A stretch of DNA of 10,134 nt from a candidate division GN15 bacterium (GTDB lineage Bacteria > Zixibacteria > MSB-5A5 > GN15 > FEB-12): NCBI GenBank assembly GCA_014729205.1, contig WJKG01000051.1, forward strand, positions 1-10,134, written 5' to 3'. The translations under genes were made by a program, and so were the position numbers. Position 1 is the first letter of the stretch, and every line of letters starts with the position of its first letter. Below the pieces are notes generated by a model. That model was not told where the DNA came from, did not search any database, and was given only the letters and a program-made list of their open reading frames with translations. Below are positions 1-6,333 of this stretch, piece by piece.

Positions 1-1014
1 ACCGTTGCTGTCGGTCTTCTTGACGCGCCAGAACGAGTCGATGAACCATCGATTAGAGTCGTAGATGTGCTCGATCACCTCGAAGCCCGTCTCGGCCGCA
101 AGGGTCTCGATGTCTGACTCCAGGTACTTGTAGGAGTACTCGATATGAATCGGCTCCCAGGGTCCGAACTTGAAGGAGCGACCGATCGCGTCGATGAACA
201 CATCCTGCGCCTCGAGACTGACCAGGTAGCTTTCCATGGCCCCGGAGAAGACGTCGTAGGTGCCGATATGGCGGAACTTGCTGATGTCGAACTCGCCGCC
301 CAGCTCACGGTTGATGCGCTCGAGCACATTGAAGTTGAACGCGGCCGTGACGCCCTCGGAATCGTTGTAGGCCTTGACCAGCAGTTCGATGTCTTTCTTC
401 AGGTCGAAGCCGATGATCAGGTTGTCACCGTTGTTGAGACAGTTCCACATCGAGCGCAGAAACACGCGAGCTTCGGCGTGGCTGAAATTGCCGATGCTGC
501 TGCCGAGGAAGATGGCGATATTCTTGCGGCGGTAGCGGTTGTTGAGCCACTTAATCCCGGTGAAATACTCGCTGATCAGCGCCGTGAGTTCCAGGTCCGG
601 GAAGCGGCGGGTCATGTCATCGGCAAGCTTCTCCAGGGCAGAATGCGAAATATCGATCGGAACATACTGAAAGTCGAGATTGTGCTTGAGGAACGCCTCG
701 ATTAAATAGGAGGCCTTAAGCGCGCTCCCGGCACCGAACTCGACGAGGTTGAAGGGCTGGTTGTCGGCTAACTCAGCGAAACGACCGGCGCATCGCTCAA
801 GGATGTCGAGTTCACACTTGGTGGGGTAGTATTCATCCAGTTGCGTGATTTTGTCGAACAGGCGGCTGCCTTCGGCATCGTACATGTACTGCGACGGGAT
901 GCGCTTGCGTTGTTCGGACAGGCCCACCAGAATATCGAGGGCGAAAGCCTCACGGGCGCCAAAGTTGCGGGCGAAATCGGCTGCGCTGACTACCTTAATC
1001 GTTTGCTGTGACAT
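1..1014 (-). CDS. egtD: L-histidine N-alpha-methyltransferase EgtD (3' end cut by window edge)
   Basis: EgtD uses three SAM molecules to convert histidine to hercynine (trimethylhistidine), the first step of ergothioneine synthesis in the cytosol. I translated this frame by hand: 338 codons open to the left edge. Family landmarks are in order: Y45-D-A-E-G-S and E61-Y-Y-P-T (histidine-binding region), V91-E-F-G-A-G-S (SAM motif I), P119-I-D-I-S (SAM acidic motif), L170-G-S-S-I-G-N (matching the G/T/N substrate loop of mycobacterial EgtD), and I291-E-Y-S (matching the substrate-binding Glu and Ser near mycobacterial 282/284). Mycobacterial EgtD has about 320 residues, so probably only a few residues are missing. 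The start at 1014 has a GAGAG stretch 4 nt upstream. An in-frame ATG at 1053 adds 13 residues and overlaps the egtB stop as ATGA, so it could be the true, translationally coupled start. It lies directly downstream of egtB, which supports the call. Very sure of family; start uncertain. Confidence 0.95.
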   Translation of the reverse strand, partial: MSQQTIKVVSAADFARNFGAREAFALDILVGLSEQRKRIPSQYMYDAEGSRLFDKITQLDEYYPTKCELDILERCAGRFAELADNQPFNLVEFGAGSALKASYLIEAFLKHNLDFQYVPIDISHSALEKLADDMTRRFPDLELTALISEYFTGIKWLNNRYRRKNIAIFLGSSIGNFSHAEARVFLRSMWNCLNNGDNLIIGFDLKKDIELLVKAYNDSEGVTAAFNFNVLERINRELGGEFDISKFRHIGTYDVFSGAMESYLVSLEAQDVFIDAIGRSFKFGPWEPIHIEYSYKYLESDIETLAAETGFEVIEHIYDSNRWFIDSFWRVKKTDSNG

Positions 1015-1049
1015 GGTGCTCTCAGTATGCGGTTCTGTCTCTGTTTTGC

Positions 1050-2330
1050 TCATTGGGGATCATCGGCCAGGCGTAAACCGGTGAACTGCCATCGCTTGTC
1101 GCTATGGAAGAAATTCCGGTAGGTCGGCCGAATATGATCATGCGGCGTGGCACATGAGCCGCCTCGGAGCACGATCTGGTTGTTCATGAACTTTCCATTG
1201 TATTCACCCAGCGCGTCCTTTGCCTGGCGATAGCCGGGATACGGCAGATAAGCGCTGGAGGTCCATTCCCACAGATTGCCGAACATCAGATCGAACCCAT
1301 CGCCGCCGGCCAACGGTTTGGCGGCCGGGTGGAAGAGGCGATCTTCGGCAAAGGCCCCACGATTGTCATCGATCGCCTGCTTGAGCGAGGCAATCTCCCA
1401 CTCCTGTTCAGTGGGCAGTCGCTTGCCCGCCCATCGGGCATAGGCGTGAGCTTCATGGTGGCTGATGTGACTGACCGGTTCGGCGGGGTCGACAGGGCGG
1501 AAGCCGTGCATGGTCATAACCATCCACTTGCCCTCGACCAGCTCCCAATAAAGCGGTGCCTGCCAGTGCTCGGACTGGACAATGTCCCACCCATCGGCAA
1601 ACCACCAGCGGTGGTCCTCATAGCCGTCGTCCTTCATGAACTCCATGAACTCGGCGTTGGTCACCGGTCGCGTGGCGAGTTTGAATTCCTTGATATAGGC
1701 GGTGTGGCGGGGGCTTTCGTTGTCATAGGCAAACTCATTGCCTCCGTAACCGATTTCGACTTTGCCCGACGGAATCTCGATCCAACTCATTTCATCCGGC
1801 AAGTCGCCCCGCTCGTGCTCTCGCTTAATATATGGCGGGCGAAGCGGGTTGCTGGCCAGGATGTGTTTGATGTCGGTTATGAATAATTCCTGATGCTGTT
1901 GTTCGTGGTTGATGCCCAACTCCAGCAGGGTATATACAGTCGGCCAGTCTTCCTCGCTGACCTGCTCAATCAGTCGCGCTGTCCGGGCGGTGATGTTGTC
2001 GCGGTAGTCCATCACCTTCTCGACTGTTGGCCGCGACAGCGTACCACGGAGATCACGCTGGACGCGATCTCCGAGACTCTGGTAATAGGAGTTGAACACA
2101 TAGTAGAAGTCGCGGTGGAACTTCCGAAAACCGGTCTCGAACTGTTCGAGGACGATCTGTTCGAAGAACCAACTGGTGTGTCCCAGGTGCCATTTCGGAG
2201 GACTGACATCCTCGATAGTCTGAACGACGAAATCCTCGGTTTTCAGCGGCTGGCAGAGTTCTTCGGAGAACTTGCGTACAGCCAGGAATCTGTCGGCGAA
2301 TTGCTTTCGATCCATGAAGTTATCCCGCAT
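1050..2330 (-). CDS. egtB: EgtB, iron(II)-dependent hercynine sulfoxide synthase
   Basis: EgtB is a non-haem iron enzyme that uses O2 to join a thiol donor (cysteine or gamma-glutamylcysteine) to the imidazole of hercynine, giving the sulfoxide precursor of ergothioneine. Length is 426 residues, normal for the family. Residues 1-165 form the DinB-like helical domain with the expected three-histidine iron site: H51 (in W-H-L-G-H) and H142/H146 (in H-E-Q-Q-H). Residues 180-422 form the FGE-sulfatase/C-lectin-like domain, with W-A-G-K-R-L-P-T-E-Q-E-W-E (300-312), G-N-L-W-E-W-T (351-357), L-R-G-G-S (388-392) and R-N-F-F near 405. F79-N-S-Y-Y-Q resembles the tandem-tyrosine EgtBs such as the Chloracidobacterium enzyme, which use free cysteine; this substrate assignment is inference. 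A second ATG at 2315 is a possible start; neither has a clear Shine-Dalgarno. A weak TATAAC box lies at 2354-2359. The stop overlaps a possible egtD start. Confidence 0.95.
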   Translation of the reverse strand: MRDNFMDRKQFADRFLAVRKFSEELCQPLKTEDFVVQTIEDVSPPKWHLGHTSWFFEQIVLEQFETGFRKFHRDFYYVFNSYYQSLGDRVQRDLRGTLSRPTVEKVMDYRDNITARTARLIEQVSEEDWPTVYTLLELGINHEQQHQELFITDIKHILASNPLRPPYIKREHERGDLPDEMSWIEIPSGKVEIGYGGNEFAYDNESPRHTAYIKEFKLATRPVTNAEFMEFMKDDGYEDHRWWFADGWDIVQSEHWQAPLYWELVEGKWMVMTMHGFRPVDPAEPVSHISHHEAHAYARWAGKRLPTEQEWEIASLKQAIDDNRGAFAEDRLFHPAAKPLAGGDGFDLMFGNLWEWTSSAYLPYPGYRQAKDALGEYNGKFMNNQIVLRGGSCATPHDHIRPTYRNFFHSDKRWQFTGLRLADDPQ

Positions 2331-2403
2331 TAGATGTATTGTCGGCAGATAGTGTTATAGCTGAAACAAGACGGGGCGCTACATGTTCCGCCCGGTGAAG
2401 AAG

Positions 2404-2437
2404 GCCGGCCGCCGATTGGTGAAATCGGTCGACCGGC
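2404..2437 (-). terminator. Hairpin between the EncFtn gene and egtB (weak terminator or processing site)
   Basis: A 6-bp perfect stem (CCGATT/AATCGG, 5-nt loop) sits inside a second 5-bp stem (GCCGG/CCGGC), separated by a small asymmetric internal loop. It lies 34 nt after the EncFtn stop on the minus strand. The sequence beyond it is pyrimidine-rich (CCTTCTTC) but not a true U-run, so it may attenuate transcription or be a processing element rather than a full terminator. Whether egtB is read through from EncFtn depends on this. Confidence 0.35.
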
Positions 2438-2470
2438 GCGAAACTGTTCAGGAAGGGGACTCTGTTGGCC

Positions 2471-2755
2471 TCAGTGGGCGATCTCCTTGTCGGTGAACAG
2501 ATATTCCTTGAGCTCTTCCTCGAATGTCTTGTCATGGCGACGAATCCACTCGATGATCATGGCGGCGTGTTCCTTTTCCTCGTCACGGTTGTGCTCAAGG
2601 ATCTTCTGCAGGGCATTATCGTCGCAGGCATCGACTCGTTGCTGATACCAGTCAACAGCCTCGAGTTCTTCGACGAGGGAGACGATAGCGCGATGCATAT
2701 CGATAGTTGACGCAGATAGTTTCTCTTCTTTTTCGTGCAAGCCTTCACTTGACAT
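2471..2755 (-). CDS. EncFtn: encapsulated-ferritin-type ferroxidase, core domain only
   Basis: This 94-residue all-helical protein closely resembles the core of encapsulated ferritins such as the Rhodospirillum rubrum one. The stretches H21-R-A-I-V-S, E29-E-L-E-A-V-D-W-Y, Q39-R-V-D-A and H55-N-R-D-E-E-K-E-H-A-A-M are almost word for word. The ferroxidase residues are present: E30, E60 and H63, with E29, E32, W36 and Y37 in the metal-entry positions (equivalent to E32, E62, H65, E31, E34, W38 and Y39 of the R. rubrum protein). EncFtn forms a decamer of dimers with the iron site at the dimer interface, oxidises Fe(II) and normally mineralises iron inside an encapsulin shell. Here the protein stops just after Y85-L-F-T, with no C-terminal extension or encapsulin-targeting peptide, and no encapsulin gene is next to it in the window. 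Start choice is supported by AAGGAG 9 nt upstream. It is the first gene of a possible egtB-egtD transcript. Family very sure; working context unknown. Confidence 0.92.
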   Translation of the reverse strand: MSSEGLHEKEEKLSASTIDMHRAIVSLVEELEAVDWYQQRVDACDDNALQKILEHNRDEEKEHAAMIIEWIRRHDKTFEEELKEYLFTDKEIAH

Positions 2756-2764
2756 ACCAACGAT

Positions 2765-2770
2765 CTCCTT
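2765..2770 (-). promoter_or_regulatory. Ribosome binding site of the EncFtn gene
   Basis: AAGGAG on the minus strand, 9 nt before the ATG at 2755. It fixes this start against an overlapping out-of-frame start at 2760. Confidence 0.7.
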
Positions 2771-2857
2771 TACGCGGTTTGCATTCGGTCATGTGCTTCT
2801 GTATGTCCGTCAATGGTAACCGATACTGTCGCATCGGGCAAGTGTGTGCGAAGTTGA

Positions 2858-2875
2858 TTGACAAAAGTAGGTCAA
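2858..2875. promoter_or_regulatory. TTGAC-N8-GTCAA dyad in the divergent promoter region (possible operator)
   Basis: A perfect 5-bp inverted repeat with an 8-nt spacer, total 18 bp, lies in the 172-nt gap between the divergently read EncFtn and C69 peptidase genes. Its left arm is the start of TTGACA, a consensus -35 hexamer for the plus strand; its right arm read on the minus strand gives TTGACC. No good -10 box lies at 16-18 bp on the plus side (TATATA at 2885-2890 is 21 bp away). The size and symmetry fit a dimeric repressor site, but a 5-bp arm can arise by chance. Confidence 0.3.
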
Positions 2876-2914
2876 ACGCACCACTATATATGAGGCAACA
2901 GTTTACACCTCCAT

Positions 2915-2919
2915 AAGGA
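2915..2919 (+). promoter_or_regulatory. Ribosome binding site of the C69 peptidase gene
   Basis: AAGGA sits 8 nt before the ATG at 2928 and supports that start, which also gives a clean signal peptide. Confidence 0.65.
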
Positions 2920-2927
2920 CGTCTGTT

Positions 2928-4583
2928 ATGAGAACAACAATGATATGGCTTGTATGTGCCCTGATAGTGCTGGCGAGTGTGCCGGTGTGGTGCTGCACCA
3001 ATCTGCTGGTAACCAAGGGAGCCTCCGATGACGGCTCGGTCATGATCACTTACACTTGCGATGGGCGATTCCATCCGCATCTGGATCGTACGCCCGCCGC
3101 CGATTATCCTCCGGGTGATTCGCTGGCCATCAAGCGCTGGGGTGGCGAAGTGAAGGGGTGGATTGACCAGGTGGAGCATACTTACGCCGTGGTCAACCTG
3201 ATCAACGAGCACCAACTCGCGATCAGTGAGACGACCTTCGATGGGCGACCCGAGCTGCGCAATCCGGACGGGTTGCTGCACTACTGGGATCTGATGCAAC
3301 TGGCCCTGCAGCGTGCCAGGACGGCGCGCGAAGCGATTGATGTCATCACCGACCTGGTGGCGCGTTACGGTTATGGCTCCACCGGCGAGTCGATCTCGAT
3401 TGCCGATACAGAGGAGGCCTGGATCCTGGAAATAATCGGCCCGGGGCCGGACTCGGTCAACCAGGGACGGGTTACCGATGGTGCTCTTTGGGTGGCGCGT
3501 CGCGTGCCCGATGGCTACATCAGTGCCCACGCTAACAAGGCGCGGATCGGGACATTCCCGCTCGATGACCCGGACAATTGCATCTACAGCGAGCATGTGA
3601 TCGAGTTTGCTGTTGAGCAGGGGTACTATGATCCCGAGAGCGGTGAACCCTTCCGCTATAATGAAGCATACTGTCCGTCGAATCCCCGCAACAAGCGATA
3701 CGCCGAAGCTCGTGTGTGGAGTCTGTTCCGTCGTGCGGCACCTTCGATGGAGCTATCTCCCGATTATCACCGAGCTGTCCCGGGGGCGGAGCGTTATCCA
3801 TTATGGATCAAGCCGGATAAGAAGATCAGTTTGCAGGACGTGTTTGATCTGATGCGCGATCACTATGAGGGGACACCGTTTGACATGACCCAGGGGGTGG
3901 ATGCTGGTCCGTACGGTTGCCCGAATCGGTGGCGTCCGATGACCTGGGAGGTTGACAGTGTTGCCTACGCCTGGGAACGGCCGATTTCAACTCAGCAGAC
4001 GGGATTCTCGTTTGTCTCACAATCGCGCGGATGGCTGCCGGACAAGGTCGGCGGTGTGATCTGGTATGGTGTTGATGATACGTACACTACCTGCTATGTA
4101 CCGCTATACTGTTCCATTGAGGGTCTCCCGGAGCCATTTACGGTGGGCAGCTACAAGGCGTTCAGCTGGGAGTCGGCCTTCTGGGTGTTCAACTTCGTCG
4201 CCAACTTCGCGTGCCTGAAGTTTGACTATATGTACCCGGAGGTCAAGGCAGTACAGGATGCGCTGGAGGGACAGTTTATCGCGCTACAGCCGGCGGTGGA
4301 CAAGACCGCGGGAAACCTGCTTGAGTCTGATCCGGAGTTGATGCGTGCCTACCTGACCGACTACTCGGTGAGCGCCGGGGAGAAGGTGGTTCGTCGCTGG
4401 ACCGAGCTGGCCGAATACCTGATTGCCAAGTACAATGACGGGTACGTCGCCGAGGAACCGGGACGGCCGCAACCGAAGGGCTATCCTGAGCGGTGGCTTC
4501 GGGCAGTTCTGGAATCGCGTGCGGATGATTTCCGGTTGCCGGTGGTGGACTCGACCGCCGACGCCGGTCGCCTCGTAGATTAG
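2928..4583 (+). CDS. Secreted C69-family dipeptidase (Ntn hydrolase)
   Basis: The 551-residue protein matches the C69 dipeptidase/PepD group of N-terminal-nucleophile hydrolases, which cleave dipeptides and related amide bonds. A hydrophobic signal peptide (M1 to about W21) runs straight into C22-C23-T-N-L-L-V-T-K-G-A-S-D-D-G-S, the hallmark N-terminal block of C69; C23 aligns best with the catalytic cysteine. Other family blocks follow: N97-E-H-Q-L-A-I-S-E-T-T near 97-106, Y-G-S-T-G-E-S-I-S-I-A-D-T near 148-160, and S-A-H-A-N-K-A-R-I-G near 199-208. Length agrees with the larger exported members in Bacteroidetes and relatives. Signal peptidase cleavage just before the nucleophile would itself expose the N-terminal Cys, so no separate pro-peptide step seems needed; this is inference. 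It acts in the periplasm or outside. It stands alone, divergent from EncFtn and 165 nt ahead of the thioredoxin gene, which has its own promoter. The exact substrate is not evident. Confidence 0.9.
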   Translation: MRTTMIWLVCALIVLASVPVWCCTNLLVTKGASDDGSVMITYTCDGRFHPHLDRTPAADYPPGDSLAIKRWGGEVKGWIDQVEHTYAVVNLINEHQLAISETTFDGRPELRNPDGLLHYWDLMQLALQRARTAREAIDVITDLVARYGYGSTGESISIADTEEAWILEIIGPGPDSVNQGRVTDGALWVARRVPDGYISAHANKARIGTFPLDDPDNCIYSEHVIEFAVEQGYYDPESGEPFRYNEAYCPSNPRNKRYAEARVWSLFRRAAPSMELSPDYHRAVPGAERYPLWIKPDKKISLQDVFDLMRDHYEGTPFDMTQGVDAGPYGCPNRWRPMTWEVDSVAYAWERPISTQQTGFSFVSQSRGWLPDKVGGVIWYGVDDTYTTCYVPLYCSIEGLPEPFTVGSYKAFSWESAFWVFNFVANFACLKFDYMYPEVKAVQDALEGQFIALQPAVDKTAGNLLESDPELMRAYLTDYSVSAGEKVVRRWTELAEYLIAKYNDGYVAEEPGRPQPKGYPERWLRAVLESRADDFRLPVVDSTADAGRLVD

Positions 4584-4681
4584 GCAACCGACCGGACTGT
4601 TGGCGCGTAGGATAGATAATATACTGATACGATCCATGTTGCGGGAGTGCCGCGTGCGGAGGATCTCTTCGCTTGACTATC

Positions 4682-4709
4682 GTGACTTTGTGGATTTGAT
4701 TGGTATACT
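4682..4709 (+). promoter_or_regulatory. Sigma70-like promoter of the TPR-thioredoxin gene
   Basis: GTGACT (4682-4687, TGAC core of the -35) and TATACT (4704-4709, 5 of 6 to consensus) are separated by 16 bp and lie 40 nt ahead of the ATG at 4749. Position and fit are good, and the 165-nt gap after the upstream gene makes a separate promoter likely. Confidence 0.45.
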
Positions 4710-4738
4710 TAGACGGCCTGACAAGCTCAAAACCATAT

Positions 4739-4744
4739 GGAGGA
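4739..4744 (+). promoter_or_regulatory. Ribosome binding site deciding the start of the TPR-thioredoxin gene
   Basis: GGAGGA ends about 5 nt before the ATG at 4749. An in-frame ATG at 4737 overlaps this site and has no ribosome binding site of its own; using it would add M-E-E-R in front of a normal signal peptide. The 4749 start is therefore preferred. Confidence 0.75.
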
Positions 4745-4748
4745 ACGG

Positions 4749-6236
4749 ATGAAGTCCTTTCACCTTGTGTGCTGCGTGCTGGCATCGTTGCTGTTGATCG
4801 GCGGTGTGCAGGCGGCCGATTACACGCTGGAAGCGTACCAAACCAAAGCTGAGGAAGCCTCGGGCGAGGCTGAGATGATCGAGCTCATGAAGGACTTCAT
4901 GGCTAACGCGGAGGATATTGAGGTGCTCCGGACGGTGCAGTCCTCGTGGGAGCAGATGGATCCTGACGGTGCCCTGGCATACGCTCGCGAGCTGGTCGAG
5001 GAGCATCCGGAGTCGGCCAAGCATTTGTATCTGCTGGGCCGAGTAGTGCAGTCACCACCCGAGCAGGTGGAGATTGGACGACGGGTCATCGAGATGGATC
5101 CCGACTGGCCGTATGGATACCGGCTGGTGACGGCATCGTACGCAACAAATCTCTTCGATGCCACCAAAGAGTCGGAGGAGACAGCACAGCTCGCACAGAT
5201 GCTCGATGCCGATGGCGCACACTTCGTGACGTTCGCTGAACTGCAGCCCGACGAGCCGCTCTCATGGCGTTTCTTGAAGGCATACTATATGCACACCGGC
5301 GATTGGCAGGGCCTGGAAGAGGCATTGGACAAGGCCAAGGAAGTAAATCCGGGGCTGGCGAGCCAGGTGGAGTATGCGACTTGTTACGCCGGTAAGGGCG
5401 ATATTGCCCGGGCCAAGCAGACGGTGCAGGAGTTTGTTGAGCAAATGGTGTCCTCGGGCAATATTCCCGCGGGAGACCAGGACAAGTATATGAATCACTT
5501 CTATCGGACGGCATTGGTTGACGCCCGGCAGTTCGATGCGGCGATCGAGTTCGTGAAGTCATCCGAGGGATTCGAGTCAGACAAAGAGGCGCTCTACGAT
5601 GCGGCCTGTTTGTATTCGCTCAAGGGCGACGCCACGGCTGCGATTACGCACCTGGAACGGGCCGCGGAAGCGGGTTGGGACGATGCCTGGCACATGAGCC
5701 AGGATCCGGACATGGAGCCGTTGCGTGACGATCCGCGCTATGCCGCCGTTGTCACCACGGTAGAGGCGAACTGGGAAAGCGGCGCGGACCAGCGGAAGGC
5801 GGAGGCGCTGGCCGGGAAGATCAGCAAGCCGGCTCCGGGCTGGTCGCTGGAGGATGCCGAGGGCAACACGGTCAGCCTGGCCGATCTGAAGGGCAAGGTC
5901 GTTGTGCTCGACTTCTGGGCGACCTGGTGCGGGCCGTGCCGCATGGCGATGCCGATGATCGATGAGTTCGTCGAGGAGCATGCTGCTGAAGATGTGCGTG
6001 TGTTCAGTGTCAATGTATGGGAAGAGCAGGGAGCCAAGCAAAAGGAGTACATGCAGGAGCATGACTACGATATGACCCTGCTGTACGGCACCAACGACCT
6101 GGCCCGCGAATACGGGGTGCAGGGGATTCCTCACCTGTGTGTGATTGACAAGGATGGAAATATTCGCTACGAGGCCGGCGGGGTGCACGCGGGACTGCTG
6201 GAGAACCTGATCTGGTGGACGAACGACTTGCTGTAA
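4749..6236 (+). CDS. Exported TPR-repeat protein with C-terminal TlpA-like thioredoxin domain
   Basis: 495 residues from the preferred start. M1 to A22 is a signal peptide (K2, then an L/V/I-rich core, with V-Q-A before the cleavage site). Residues about 25-345 are helical repeats of TPR type; they end with a typical capping segment, A-A-E-A-G-W-D-D-A-W, then D-P-D-M-E-P-L-R-D-D-P-R-Y. Residues about 355-495 are a TlpA/AhpC-TSA-type thioredoxin fold: a P-A-P-G-W-S-L entry, V-V-V-L-D-F-W-A-T-W, the redox pair C394-G-P-C397, and cis-proline P461 in G-I-P-H-L. Such domains reduce or exchange disulfides in periplasmic proteins; the TPR part probably binds a partner. A partner such as a cytochrome c maturation protein or a CcdA/DsbD electron donor is not in the window. 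Strong ribosome binding site, own promoter, and a terminator 46 nt after the stop make it a single-gene unit. Redox role sure; substrate unknown. Confidence 0.9.
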   Translation: MKSFHLVCCVLASLLLIGGVQAADYTLEAYQTKAEEASGEAEMIELMKDFMANAEDIEVLRTVQSSWEQMDPDGALAYARELVEEHPESAKHLYLLGRVVQSPPEQVEIGRRVIEMDPDWPYGYRLVTASYATNLFDATKESEETAQLAQMLDADGAHFVTFAELQPDEPLSWRFLKAYYMHTGDWQGLEEALDKAKEVNPGLASQVEYATCYAGKGDIARAKQTVQEFVEQMVSSGNIPAGDQDKYMNHFYRTALVDARQFDAAIEFVKSSEGFESDKEALYDAACLYSLKGDATAAITHLERAAEAGWDDAWHMSQDPDMEPLRDDPRYAAVVTTVEANWESGADQRKAEALAGKISKPAPGWSLEDAEGNTVSLADLKGKVVVLDFWATWCGPCRMAMPMIDEFVEEHAAEDVRVFSVNVWEEQGAKQKEYMQEHDYDMTLLYGTNDLAREYGVQGIPHLCVIDKDGNIRYEAGGVHAGLLENLIWWTNDLL

Positions 6237-6252
6237 GCAACAACAGACAGCA

Positions 6253-6273
6253 TTAGCTTTTGCGTGAAGCTAA
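6253..6273 (+). terminator. First hairpin of a tandem terminator region
   Basis: Perfect 7-bp stem TTAGCTT/AAGCTAA with a 7-nt loop, 17 nt after the thioredoxin gene stop and 8 nt before the main terminator. It has no U-run, so alone it would not terminate; it may protect the 3' end or back up the second hairpin. Confidence 0.4.
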
Positions 6274-6281
6274 AGCAGCAG

Positions 6282-6315
6282 GCGCCGGGGTTTTTTTGCA
6301 AGCTCCGGCGCTTTT
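6282..6315 (+). terminator. Rho-independent terminator of the TPR-thioredoxin gene
   Basis: GCGCCGGGG pairs with CTCCGGCGC (9 bp, one G-T pair) around a 12-nt loop that holds seven T, followed by TTTTC. It lies in the 97-nt gap between convergent genes, so it separates plus-strand transcription from the membrane-protein gene read the other way. There is no matching T-run on the minus side. Confidence 0.8.
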
Positions 6316-6333
6316 CATATTGGCGACTGAACC

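Noticed and set aside
145..705. Plus-strand open frame (186 codons) opposite egtD
   Set aside because: Antisense to the conserved EgtD coding frame; no family motif and no start signal.
1329..2333. Two plus-strand open frames opposite egtB (1329-1886 and 1893-2333)
   Set aside because: Mirror frames of egtB; their codons are explained by the conserved EgtB sequence on the minus strand.
2881..2892. TATATA box as a sigma70 -10 for the C69 gene together with TTGACA at 2858
   Set aside because: The spacer would be 21 bp, too long for a normal sigma70 promoter; kept only as context for the dyad.
2745..3596. Minus-strand open frame (283 codons) opposite the start of the C69 peptidase
   Set aside because: It overlaps both the well-supported C69 gene and the divergent promoter region, and its composition is that of a chance reading.
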